6,853 bases of DNA from Phycisphaerae bacterium (GCA_029259995.1 JAJDEC010000232.1:1-6853); one strand, 5' to 3'. Shown: positions 1 to 6,495, counted from the stretch's first letter. Translations and numbers: made by a program. The notes: generated from the letters alone by a model not told the origin.

Positions 1-935
1 ATGCCCCCTCTGCCAGCGTCGTGTCGGCAATGGCGACGCCGCTCTCGGGGGAGCGAAGCACGCTGGGCATGCTTTACGTCGAGACGGGCAACAATGATCG
101 TCCATTCGCCGAGGAAGATCTGATGTCGATGTCGGCGATTGCCCGATGTGCTGCGATGCCGATCGACGCCCTGCTACACAAGGCGGCCGCCCATCGCGCC
201 GCGACGATCACGACCGAGAAGACGATACTTCGGGCGACGCAGGACGCCGTCACGATTCAGGCCCTGCCGACGGTCGAGGGGATGCAAGTCGCCGCCTATC
301 GCCGAATCGGCGACGAACGAATCACGGATTACTACGACATCCTGACACGGCGCGACAAGAAGCTCGCGATTGTCGTCGCCGTCATCGAGGCCGACCTGCA
401 GAACACGCCGCGATTCTTCGCGGAGCTTCGCGCTGCATTCCGCTATGCCGCCCTCTACAACGAAGCACCACACACGTTCGCGCGAGCGCTGAACTGGCTG
501 CTTTTCAACGCCAACGATCACCGCATCCACATGTTCGTCGCGCAAGTCGACACGGCGACGGGCCATGTACAGTATTGCATCGCCGGTCGGCGTGTACATA
601 CAGGGCGCATCACGGCCGATGGCGACGGAGAGCTGATCCGACTCGCCGGCCATCCCGCAATCGGTTCGGATCGAAACCCGACATTCGAATTAAACCAGCT
701 CATGCTGGAACCCGGGCAATCGCTGCTGATCTGCACGGAAGGCGCGAAGACCGCCATCAATCGGGAAGGTGTGCCCCTCGGCATCGGCGGCATCGAAAAT
801 GAAGTGTGCGACGGCCTTGGCGACACACCGGCCCATGTGCTCCGGGACTTCGCGGCCGATCTCACGGAATACGTGGATGGCGGCAGCCAGTCCGACGATG
901 TGACCGTCGTCCTGCTTCGGCGAGATGATAGGTGA
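1..935 (+). CDS. GAF - SpoIIE/PP2C-type phosphatase-like protein, 5' truncated, degenerate active site
   Basis: The reading frame is open from base 3, so the gene begins upstream of the window; the GTG at 21 is only an internal codon. Counting from the first full codon, residues 1-55 look like the end of a GAF sensor domain (ATPLSGERSTLGMLYVE, then FAEEDLMSMSAIA). A linker helix leads into a SpoIIE/RsbU-like PP2C fold. It is recognised by DYYD (109-112), the strand-helix LAIVVAVIEADL followed by FFAELRAAFR, the strand EPGQSLLICTEG (about 236-247) and the terminal SDDVTVVLLR (297-306). Family members dephosphorylate anti-sigma-factor antagonists in partner-switching pathways. Here the usual DVSGKG motif reads VIEADL and the TDG motif reads TEG, so two of the expected metal-binding aspartates are altered. 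Catalysis is therefore doubtful, and a regulatory pseudophosphatase is possible. It ends at TGA 933-935 and converges on the next gene. The domain call is fairly sure; activity is not. Confidence 0.82.
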   Translation, partial: APSASVVSAMATPLSGERSTLGMLYVETGNNDRPFAEEDLMSMSAIARCAAMPIDALLHKAAAHRAATITTEKTILRATQDAVTIQALPTVEGMQVAAYRRIGDERITDYYDILTRRDKKLAIVVAVIEADLQNTPRFFAELRAAFRYAALYNEAPHTFARALNWLLFNANDHRIHMFVAQVDTATGHVQYCIAGRRVHTGRITADGDGELIRLAGHPAIGSDRNPTFELNQLMLEPGQSLLICTEGAKTAINREGVPLGIGGIENEVCDGLGDTPAHVLRDFAADLTEYVDGGSQSDDVTVVLLRRDDR

Positions 936-1023
936 CATTCGCCGTCAGCCCACGCGCATTCTCGTCATCACGCGCGAATTCCGATCATCCAGCGCACGAC
1001 GTGCAATGATGTCGAATCGGCGC

Positions 1024-2499
1024 TTATCGAACCGCCTTATTGCCCGAGAGTGACGTCGACCGAGAGAAAACGATGTCATCCATGGCGACGATCGCATGTT
1101 CGTTCTTCTTGTTCGTGACGATTTGAATCTCCGAAAGCCGCATCGGGCGCATGGGTTTGCCCTCTGCCTCGTATGCCCTGTCACCCTCCATCCCCAATTC
1201 CATCGCCGATAGATTGAGTACGACGCTCTGCCAATCCCCCGGCGCCGCCTGCACATACCCGCTGAATCCGAAATACGACGGCGCATCGCGGGATATCGCG
1301 TCTGATCGCGTAATGAGCGTTATGACAAGTTCCATCGATCGATCACATCGCACGCGAAACCCGATTCGCTCAAATGACGAAATGTCTTCGTTCTTCGCGG
1401 GGCGACGCGTCGAAATAATCCGCTGCTTGCCATATTCACCCCAGTCCGCCTCACGCGCTTTGCTGAAATCGAGCCGAATGACGTGACCGCTCGACGCCGG
1501 AACGTAGCGGACGCCCGCCTCCCAGCGGCTGGACAGTCGATCCTCGCGCTCGGCGTCGTCCACAATCCACTGGACGCTCGCCGAATCCCCGTCTCCTTGC
1601 GGAACCGGCCTTTCGGATCGGGACGGATCCGCAGGAATCGGTTTTGAATGGGACGAATCGTCGACTTTTGCAACCTGCGGCGACAGCAGCCTGCCGATCA
1701 ACGGCGATCCGTCGCCGCGCCCCGTCACGACGTCGACAATTCGGCCGCAGAACAGCGGCGCCACGCGTCTTGAAAACGCCGGGTTGGGATGCGCATCGCC
1801 GGACGACGCATCCGGCTTCAGATAGAGCCCGCCGTCGGTCTCAAGCGCCCGAAAATCCCAGAGGAAAATGTTATCGCCGCGCACATCCCACGACGTTCGA
1901 ACCCAATCGAAGAACGTTTTGGCGCGAAGCGCCGATGCATTGTCCGTTTCCGACTCCAACAGGGCCGCCCCCGTCCAGACAATAAACTTCGTCTTCGGAA
2001 ACGCGCGCAACTTCTGACGAAGTGCGTTGTACTGCAGCTGATAATTCTCGATTCGCTTGTCGTCGCTTTGAATGTCGGGCGTCCCTGTATTGGGTTCGAT
2101 TGCGGAAACGGGGAAGCAATGCTTGAAAACGACAACGTCGAAGTCCTTCGCCAGCATTTCCAGCGTCGGCTCGCCTTTGAACGGCCGCTCGCCCGCATGT
2201 CGCACCCAGAGATTCCAGTAGTCGAATGGATAATTGTTCCAGCCGTAGGGCGATTCCGCCGGAAACGCACGCTCGACAATCTCGTATTGCGTCGCCGCGC
2301 CCCGATTGAACGCATCAAACCACTCGGCAACGCCGCCTTCCCAGATGCACATCCCCGTGCTGTGATGCAGAAAAATGATCCGCACCTTGGCGGGCGACGC
2401 ACGCTGCGACGCCGCACCAGCCGACGGACGCGTTGTGGGTTCGCGATGTGCTGTAAAAAGAAATGCGGCGATTGCAACGATGACAGAGACGCGCGACAT
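1024..2499 (-). CDS. Secreted SGNH/GDSL-like protein with C-terminal beta-sandwich domain
   Basis: This is a 491-residue protein. The start ATG (2497-2499) is chosen because AAGGTG lies 7 nt upstream and the protein then opens directly with a signal-like segment (MSRVSVIVAIAAFLFTA, hydrophobic 4-16). A start 39 bases further upstream would bury that segment behind 13 residues. Residues 38-260 resemble an SGNH/GDSL hydrolase. They have a first strand ending in IIFLHHSTG (41-49, Ser47 as candidate nucleophile), a strand DVVVFKHCFP (121-130), a strand KFIVWTGAALLE (171-182) and a late DAHPN (235-239) that fits the Asp-x-His pair. After a Pro/Ser-rich linker (about 265-308), residues 309-480 look like a jelly-roll domain of carbohydrate-binding or galactose-binding type, ending in AMDDIVF. 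The likely setting is periplasmic or extracellular, perhaps deacetylating or de-esterifying a polysaccharide; this is inference. I do not recognise a named family. It lies downstream of the ABC exporter gene on the same strand, beyond a 461-bp gap. Confidence 0.8.
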   Translation of the reverse strand: MSRVSVIVAIAAFLFTAHREPTTRPSAGAASQRASPAKVRIIFLHHSTGMCIWEGGVAEWFDAFNRGAATQYEIVERAFPAESPYGWNNYPFDYWNLWVRHAGERPFKGEPTLEMLAKDFDVVVFKHCFPVSAIEPNTGTPDIQSDDKRIENYQLQYNALRQKLRAFPKTKFIVWTGAALLESETDNASALRAKTFFDWVRTSWDVRGDNIFLWDFRALETDGGLYLKPDASSGDAHPNPAFSRRVAPLFCGRIVDVVTGRGDGSPLIGRLLSPQVAKVDDSSHSKPIPADPSRSERPVPQGDGDSASVQWIVDDAEREDRLSSRWEAGVRYVPASSGHVIRLDFSKAREADWGEYGKQRIISTRRPAKNEDISSFERIGFRVRCDRSMELVITLITRSDAISRDAPSYFGFSGYVQAAPGDWQSVVLNLSAMELGMEGDRAYEAEGKPMRPMRLSEIQIVTNKKNEHAIVAMDDIVFSRSTSLSGNKAVR

Positions 2500-2506
2500 G
2501 GCCAGG

Positions 2507-2512
2507 CACCTT
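2507..2512 (-). promoter_or_regulatory. Shine-Dalgarno site of the SGNH-like gene
   Basis: On the minus strand the site reads AAGGTG, 7 nt before the ATG at 2499. It decides the start in favour of 2499 over the in-frame ATG at 2538, which has no comparable site upstream. Confidence 0.65.
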
Positions 2513-2631
2513 GAAGAAGATAGCCTTCCGCAACGCATTTTGCAGCATCAACACGCGATTTTTATTGGTTCATGACGGGGTTGCGCGGACCCTTGACGGC
2601 GCTTGTCGACGGGGCGGCTGCATTCCAGAAA

Positions 2632-2840
2632 GTCCCGATAGGGACGACATGAAATTAGCTCAGCCTTCTGAAGGCTGGGATTGCGACGAGCGTTTTCCTG
2701 CGCATTGCCGTCCCATAGGGACGGCGCGACCCAGGCGCGTGGCACTCATTCCGTCCCTACGGGACGAAAACTGGTATTTGGAGCCGCGTACCCCAGCGAT
2801 AAATCGCAGGGCTTTTCTCAAGGGATCCCTCAGGGATCCT
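2632..2840. repeat. Mosaic of palindromic repeats (REP-like) in a 461-bp gene-free stretch
   Basis: The gap 2500-2960 has no credible gene. Its middle holds a chain of hairpin-forming palindromes: GTCCC-GATA-GGGAC (2632-2645); CAGCCTT-CTG-AAGGCTG (2661-2677); GCCGTCCC-ATA-GGGACGGC (2707-2725, 8-bp stem); CGTCCC-TAC-GGGACG (2752-2766); an imperfect CCCAGCGAT/ATCGCAGGG hairpin with one A-A mismatch (2792-2811); and two overlapping GGATCC-centred units (2821-2830 and 2823-2839). The GTCCC/GGGAC core occurs three times, and the CAGCCT/AGGCTG stem recurs at 6583-6600. This composition resembles dispersed REP-type repeats, which in many bacteria are moved by RAYT (IS200-like) transposases. No transposase is visible here. 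In 2513-2631 and 2841-2960 I see nothing beyond non-coding sequence, and no clear terminator for the exporter gene. Confidence 0.72.
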
Positions 2841-2960
2841 TCGTGGCGCACAATCCGACTTCCAGAGCGTGATACGCCGTCGTCCCGCAAATCCGTGAAG
2901 AACCTCTTTTGTCGCTCACGGCCTTGTCCGACCGAACGCATCGGGACACTGGATCCGCCC

Positions 2961-5165
2961 TTACTCGTCAGATTCGTCCTTCAGGATCTGGCTGCCGTAG
3001 AGCGCCTGATAGAGCTCGCAGCGCTTGATCAATTCGTCATGGCGACCGGAATCGACGATCTTGCCGCGATCCATGACAACGATTCGATCCGCCTGGAGAA
3101 TCGTCGAGAACCGATGCGCGATAATGAAGGCCGTTCGCCCTTCCAGGAATCGCTCGACGGCCTCGTGAATCTTCTGCTCGCTCTCGGCATCGACCTGGCT
3201 TGTCGCCTCATCGAAAATGAAGATCGGCGCATTGCGCAGGATCGCGCGGGCGATCGCGATGCGCTGCTTCTGCCCGCCCGAGAGCGTCGCCCCCTGCTCG
3301 CCGACATACGTGTCGTACTTCTCGGGCTTCTCAATGATGAACTCATGCGCATAGGCCGCCTTCGCAGCCTCCTCGATGCGCACTTCCTCTCCGTCGAGAT
3401 GATAATTTCGATCCGGATGCCGCCGCTGCAACACGATCCGACGAATCAGCTTCTCATCCCCATACGCGATATTGTTCGCGATCGAATCGGCGAAAATGAC
3501 CGTATCCTGCGTGATCAGGCTCATCTGCCGACGCAGCGACGGCAGCGAACACTCGCGGGCGTCCCGATCGTCGAACCGGATGCAGCCACTATCTGGATCG
3601 AAGAATCGCATGAGCAGCGAAAGCAGCGTCGTCTTGCCCGATCCGTTGGGGCCGACGAAGGCAACGCGCTCGCCGCGCTTAACGCGGAGGGTCACGCCGT
3701 CAACTGCCGGCGACGTGGCGCCTGGATAAGTAAACACAACGTCTTCGAAGACGATCGCATCGGAAAAATCCGCCAGCCCCGGCTTCTCGCGATCGTCCGG
3801 CTCCTGGATCGGCATCGCAAAGACTTCAAACACGCGATCGAGCGCCGCATTCGCCCGCTGGATTCGATTGTAGAACGACGACATCTTGCGAATTGGATCA
3901 AACGTCGCCGCCATGCAGGCAGCCAGCGTCGCAAACCTCGAAAACGACATATCGCGATCGAACATCAGGTTCGCGAAGTACATGATCGCGATCGAGGCCG
4001 CGATCCGACCGATCATTTCGAAGACCGGGCTGCTCATCGCCTCGACCTTCTCGATCTTCAACATGAGTTTCAGCATCTTCTGATCGACGTCGTTCAGATG
4101 CCGGCGCTCGTAGTTTTCCATCGAGTAGCCTTTGACGACGCGAATCCCCTTCAGCGAGCCGTCCAGTGACGCCAGCATCTTTCCATACGCCTCGTACAAG
4201 CGCTTGTTGTTCTTGCGAATGATCTTCCCGAATTTTCGAATGACATAGCCTGCGAGCGGTGCGATCGCGATCGTGATCAGTGTGATCCGAGGATCGATGA
4301 TCGCCGCCGTGATCAGGGCGAAGGCGGCCTTCAGCGGCTCGCGCAGCGTCTTGGCGAAGATATAAACGAGACCGCGATAGACGTCCTGGCTGTCCTGAAC
4401 GAACCGGGAAATGAGATCGCTCACGCCGCGCGTCGCGAACTCGGACATCGGCATCCGCAGGACGTGGTCGTACATCCGGCGGCGCATTGAGACGATCGAT
4501 CGCCCCGCCACCAGCGCGATCAGGTATTCACCGTAGAAGCGGCAGACCGCGCCGAACAGTCCGATGATCAGCGTGCCGAACACGACAATGCCGAGCGTCC
4601 AGAGCTTGTCACGCTTCGACTCGCCCCCCGGAAAATACGTCGCGCCGTGCATGCCAAGCTTGAGATAGAAAGGTACCTTCGCGACAGCCACGTCGAGCCG
4701 CCGCCCATCGTCGAGAATCAGCGATACAACGGCGCCGGCATCCGCGTGTGCGATCGTCGACAGGATGTCGCGCGGATCCGCCGAGTCCGTCAAATCCGTT
4801 CCGACGACTTCGCGCCCCGCCTCCAGCTGTCCCATCAACGGTGAATCGCTGTCGATCTTGTTGATGAGCAATCGTCGATCTTTAGGCTGCGCTTCCTTGA
4901 AGTCGATATGCAGCCGATTCTCAACTACCGACTGATGGACCCATGCCGGCAGGCCCTGCTCTCCGGCGATGACTTTGATGACCGGCAGGATGGCCAGAAT
5001 GTTGAGCGAGTAGGTGAAAGCGACCAGGAAAATGCAGATCAGGGCCGGATAGAGATAGCGCATGTACGGCTTCGAGAACTGAAGCACGCGCATGAAATGG
5101 AAGATCGATGCCCCCTTCGTCGAGGTTCTCACTGCATTCGGACTGGGGCCGCCGACATTCGCCAT
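2961..5165 (-). CDS. MsbA-type ABC exporter (fused permease and ATPase) with periplasmic insert
   Basis: This 734-residue half-transporter should act as a homodimer in the inner membrane, exporting a lipid, peptide or other hydrophobic substrate; the substrate is unknown. TM1 is about 38-62 and TM2 about 188-207, with further helices near 270-310 and 378-425. The 63-187 stretch between TM1 and TM2 is much longer than in standard exporters. Part of it (about 105-164: SPLMGQLEAGREVVG, then AGAVVSLILDDGRRLDVAV) looks PDZ-like and should face the periplasm. The ATPase domain spans about 470-725 and is intact: Walker A GPNGSGKTT (505-513), Q-loop Gln553, signature LSGGQ (628-632), Walker B IFIFDE (648-653) with catalytic Glu653, D-loop SQVDAES and switch His684. 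An Arg/His-rich insert (about 571-597) sits between the Q-loop region and the signature. The ATG at 5165 has only a weak SD (AGGCGAG). The gene is divergent from the sHSP genes. MsbA-like lipid export is the best guess. Confidence 0.93.
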   Translation of the reverse strand: MANVGGPSPNAVRTSTKGASIFHFMRVLQFSKPYMRYLYPALICIFLVAFTYSLNILAILPVIKVIAGEQGLPAWVHQSVVENRLHIDFKEAQPKDRRLLINKIDSDSPLMGQLEAGREVVGTDLTDSADPRDILSTIAHADAGAVVSLILDDGRRLDVAVAKVPFYLKLGMHGATYFPGGESKRDKLWTLGIVVFGTLIIGLFGAVCRFYGEYLIALVAGRSIVSMRRRMYDHVLRMPMSEFATRGVSDLISRFVQDSQDVYRGLVYIFAKTLREPLKAAFALITAAIIDPRITLITIAIAPLAGYVIRKFGKIIRKNNKRLYEAYGKMLASLDGSLKGIRVVKGYSMENYERRHLNDVDQKMLKLMLKIEKVEAMSSPVFEMIGRIAASIAIMYFANLMFDRDMSFSRFATLAACMAATFDPIRKMSSFYNRIQRANAALDRVFEVFAMPIQEPDDREKPGLADFSDAIVFEDVVFTYPGATSPAVDGVTLRVKRGERVAFVGPNGSGKTTLLSLLMRFFDPDSGCIRFDDRDARECSLPSLRRQMSLITQDTVIFADSIANNIAYGDEKLIRRIVLQRRHPDRNYHLDGEEVRIEEAAKAAYAHEFIIEKPEKYDTYVGEQGATLSGGQKQRIAIARAILRNAPIFIFDEATSQVDAESEQKIHEAVERFLEGRTAFIIAHRFSTILQADRIVVMDRGKIVDSGRHDELIKRCELYQALYGSQILKDESDE

Positions 5166-5244
5166 AGTGCTCGCCTGAAATCGCCTGTTATCTCAAACCT
5201 CCCGGACCTCCCACAGATGCCAATCTGGCGGTGCCGGCAGCGTC

Positions 5245-5272
5245 ATTGTGGCAGTGATCGCCGCCGTGTCAA
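5245..5272 (-). promoter_or_regulatory. Candidate sigma-70 promoter for the ABC exporter
   Basis: On the minus strand a perfect TTGACA (5272-5267) is followed after 16 nt by CACAAT (5250-5245), a 4/6 match to TATAAT. It would start transcription near 5238, giving a leader of about 70 nt before the ATG at 5165. The leader carries GGGAGGT twice, but too far from the ATG to serve as its ribosome site. This is a prediction from consensus match alone. Confidence 0.4.
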
Positions 5273-5273
5273 T

Positions 5274-5289
5274 TTGGCAGTGCATTTGT
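5274..5289 (+). promoter_or_regulatory. Second, weaker sigma-54-like element
   Basis: TTGGCAGTGCATTTGT keeps GG and GT separated by 10 bases, matching TTGGCA and TTG of the -24/-12 consensus but lacking the usual CACG. It overlaps the first TTGTAAAC repeat. It could be an alternative promoter, a decoy for RNA polymerase, or chance. Confidence is low. Confidence 0.25.
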
Positions 5290-5303
5290 AAACCCTTGTA
5301 AAC
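5286..5303 (+). repeat. Direct repeat TTGTAAAC x2, 10-bp period, upstream of the sHSP promoter
   Basis: TTGTAAAC occurs at 5286-5293 and again at 5296-5303, so the copies start exactly one helical turn apart and present the same DNA face. They lie about 37-54 bp upstream of the sigma-54-like -24 element. This could be an operator or activator site for the downstream sHSP genes; no regulator is encoded in the window. Confidence 0.4.
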
Positions 5304-5339
5304 GCGGGATTTCCCGGGCAAACCGCGTCCGGGCCGAGT

Positions 5340-5355
5340 TTGGCACGGAAATTGT
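5340..5355 (+). promoter_or_regulatory. Sigma-54 (-24/-12) promoter of the small heat-shock genes
   Basis: TTGGCACGGAAATTGT matches the sigma-54 consensus YTGGCACG-N4-TTGC at all key bases except the last (GT instead of GC at -12). The GG (5342-5343) and GT (5354-5355) are separated by the required 10 bases. The predicted start is near 5367, giving a leader of about 65 nt before the ATG at 5432. Such promoters need an AAA+ enhancer-binding activator. Sigma-54 control of a small heat-shock gene has been reported for E. coli ibpB, which makes the assignment plausible. Confidence 0.65.
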
Positions 5356-5418
5356 CCTGTGTATTCCTGTCGGCCTGTCGATCGGTATGACGGGCCAGAA
5401 ATAGACAGACTGATAAAT

Positions 5419-5424
5419 GGAGGT
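5419..5424 (+). promoter_or_regulatory. Strong Shine-Dalgarno of the first hsp20 gene
   Basis: GGAGGT lies 7 nt before the ATG at 5432. An upstream in-frame ATG at 5417 overlaps this site, so it is unlikely to be the true start. Confidence 0.85.
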
Positions 5425-5431
5425 AACGATC

Positions 5432-5872
5432 ATGTTGCTCAACAGGCTTTCACCACGCGTTTCCTTCGGCCGAATGTCACGCGATATGGATCGGTTGTTC
5501 GAAGAAGTCTTCGGCGCGAGCCGGACGCCGTACAGCCGTCCCGCTGCTTTTCCCGCGCTCAACGTCTGGGAAGACGGAGACGCGTTCATCGTCGAGGCGG
5601 AAGTCCCCGGACTGACGCTCGACAACCTGGGCGTCGAAGTCCTCGGCAACGAACTCACGATCTCCGGCGAACGCAAGGACGCGCCGAACGAAGTCACGAC
5701 CGTCCATCGACGCGAACGCAATAGCGGCACATTCCAGCGAACCCTCACACTTCCGACGGAGATCAACGCGGAAGCCGTCGAGGCGGATCTGAAAAACGGC
5801 ATCCTGACGATCCGCCTGCCCAAGGCCGAAACAGCCAAGGTCCGGCGCATCGAAGTCAAGCCGCACGAGTAA
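5432..5872 (+). CDS. Small heat-shock protein, Hsp20/alpha-crystallin family (first of pair)
   Basis: A 146-residue cytoplasmic ATP-independent holdase that binds unfolding proteins and passes them to DnaK-type refolding. The N-terminal arm (1-40) has the amphipathic segment MSRDMDRLFEEVFG typical of bacterial class A sHSPs. The alpha-crystallin domain runs from about 42 to 133, with ALNVWEDGDAFIVEAEVPG at its start, FQRTLTLP (101-108) and the hallmark NGIL (122-125). The short tail holds an I-x-V motif, IEV (140-142), which usually docks on neighbouring subunits. The length is normal for the family. A strong SD and an upstream sigma-54-like promoter point to inducible, high expression. A second hsp20 gene follows on the same strand after 227 bp with no strong terminator between, so co-transcription is likely. 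Confidence 0.95.
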   Translation: MLLNRLSPRVSFGRMSRDMDRLFEEVFGASRTPYSRPAAFPALNVWEDGDAFIVEAEVPGLTLDNLGVEVLGNELTISGERKDAPNEVTTVHRRERNSGTFQRTLTLPTEINAEAVEADLKNGILTIRLPKAETAKVRRIEVKPHE

Positions 5873-5913
5873 GGCGTCAGAACCGCGTCGGCGATCAACG
5901 CCGCACCGCGCTT

Positions 5914-5940
5914 TCAGAGCCGCGACCGTAAGGGAGTCGG
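5914..5940. repeat. Dispersed repeat-like element between the two hsp20 genes
   Basis: The segment contains GAGCCGCGACCGTAAGGGAG followed by TCGGG, with partial inverted symmetry around GTAA (CCG.GACC against GG..GTCGG). From memory, near-identical strings recur in intergenic regions of planctomycete genomes and produce spurious peptides such as LPYGRGSE; I could not verify this here. A small CGGCG-ATCAA-CGCCG hairpin (5889-5903) precedes it, but no T-run follows, so it is not a convincing terminator. Confidence 0.45.
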
Positions 5941-6086
5941 GCCAGGTGTTGTAGGCAAGACAAACCAACCGCCCGACGCCAACAACGTCGCGCGCTCGCC
6001 GCAATGAGAATGACGTAAGAATCAAACGAATTGTCCAACAGAGCGCGAGCTGGCCGCAAGAATCGAGCCCCGCGCATTCAAGAAAA

Positions 6087-6092
6087 GTGAGG
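6087..6092 (+). promoter_or_regulatory. Shine-Dalgarno of the second hsp20 gene
   Basis: GTGAGG sits 7 nt before the ATG at 6100 and supports that start codon. Confidence 0.6.
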
Positions 6093-6099
6093 CGACAAA

Positions 6100-6495
6100 A
6101 TGGTCAACAGCGCAATCCAGAAAAACGAAAACACAACCTGCACGCCGGTGAAAACGGAGCAAAGCGTCACGTGGCGACCGCCCGTCGATGTCATCGAGAC
6201 AAAGGACGAAGTCCTCCTGATCGCCGACCTGCCGGGCGCGACGGCCGAGAGTCTCGACATCCAGATCGAGAACGGTCTGCTCACCATCGAAGCCCGCGTC
6301 GAACCGCGCCGCGAGAACGCGCCCGCCTATCTGCTTCGCGAACACGGCGCGACGAAGTTCGCCCGCAGCTTCAACCTCGGCGACGGCGTCAACACGAATG
6401 CAATCTCCGCCGAGATCCGCGATGGCAAGCTGACGCTGCACCTTCCCAAGGCAGAAGCAGCCAAGCCGCGACGGATTGACGTGAAGTCGGCGTGA
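6100..6495 (+). CDS. Small heat-shock protein, Hsp20/alpha-crystallin family (second of pair)
   Basis: A 131-residue sHSP paralog of the preceding gene. Its N-terminal arm is short and polar (about 25 residues, no amphipathic RLFEE-type helix). The alpha-crystallin domain spans about 26-117: RPPVDVIETKDEVLLIADLPG at the start (26-46), FARSF (87-91) and IRDGKLTLHLPK (106-117), where DGKL replaces the usual NGxL. The tail carries IDV (126-128) as the I-x-I/V docking motif. The C-terminal 20 residues closely parallel those of the first protein (LPKAE.AK.RRI.VK in both), suggesting an old tandem duplication with later divergence of the arms. It is likely co-transcribed from the upstream promoter, although its own promoter in the 227-bp gap cannot be excluded. 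A strong hairpin terminator follows 37 bp after the stop. Confidence 0.94.
   Translation: MVNSAIQKNENTTCTPVKTEQSVTWRPPVDVIETKDEVLLIADLPGATAESLDIQIENGLLTIEARVEPRRENAPAYLLREHGATKFARSFNLGDGVNTNAISAEIRDGKLTLHLPKAEAAKPRRIDVKSA

Noticed and set aside
146..802. A 218-codon plus-strand frame inside the phosphatase-like gene
   Set aside because: It is very Arg-rich with no hydrophobic core, in a shifted frame of a gene with clear GAF/SpoIIE features.
951..976. Possible terminator between the convergent genes at 936-1023
   Set aside because: Only CGCGC/GCGCG arms of about 5 bp with a long loop and no T-run; too weak to call.
2500..2538. Upstream ATG at 2538 for the SGNH-like gene
   Set aside because: It has no good ribosome site and would place 13 polar residues before the signal-like segment.
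2632..2840. CRISPR array
   Set aside because: The repeats are short palindromes of different sequence and irregular spacing (77 then 43 bp between GTCCC units), with no constant spacers and no cas genes.
2511..4169. A 552-codon open frame on the plus strand
   Set aside because: Most of it lies antisense to the ATPase half of the ABC exporter, whose motifs are intact. Its translation is Arg/His/Asp-rich with no recognisable domain, and its 5' part runs through the palindrome mosaic. It is a shadow of codon bias.
5417..5431. In-frame upstream ATG giving a MEVTI extension on the first sHSP
   Set aside because: This ATG overlaps the GGAGGT ribosome site that is correctly spaced for the ATG at 5432.
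5166..5431. CIRCE (HrcA) operator upstream of hsp20
   Set aside because: TGGCAGTG strings superficially resemble half-sites, but no TTAGCACTC-N9-GAGTGCTAA inverted repeat is present.
5477..6025. A 182-codon minus-strand frame over the first hsp20 gene
   Set aside because: It is antisense to a well-supported Hsp20 coding region and extends into the repeat-like spacer; no domain is visible.
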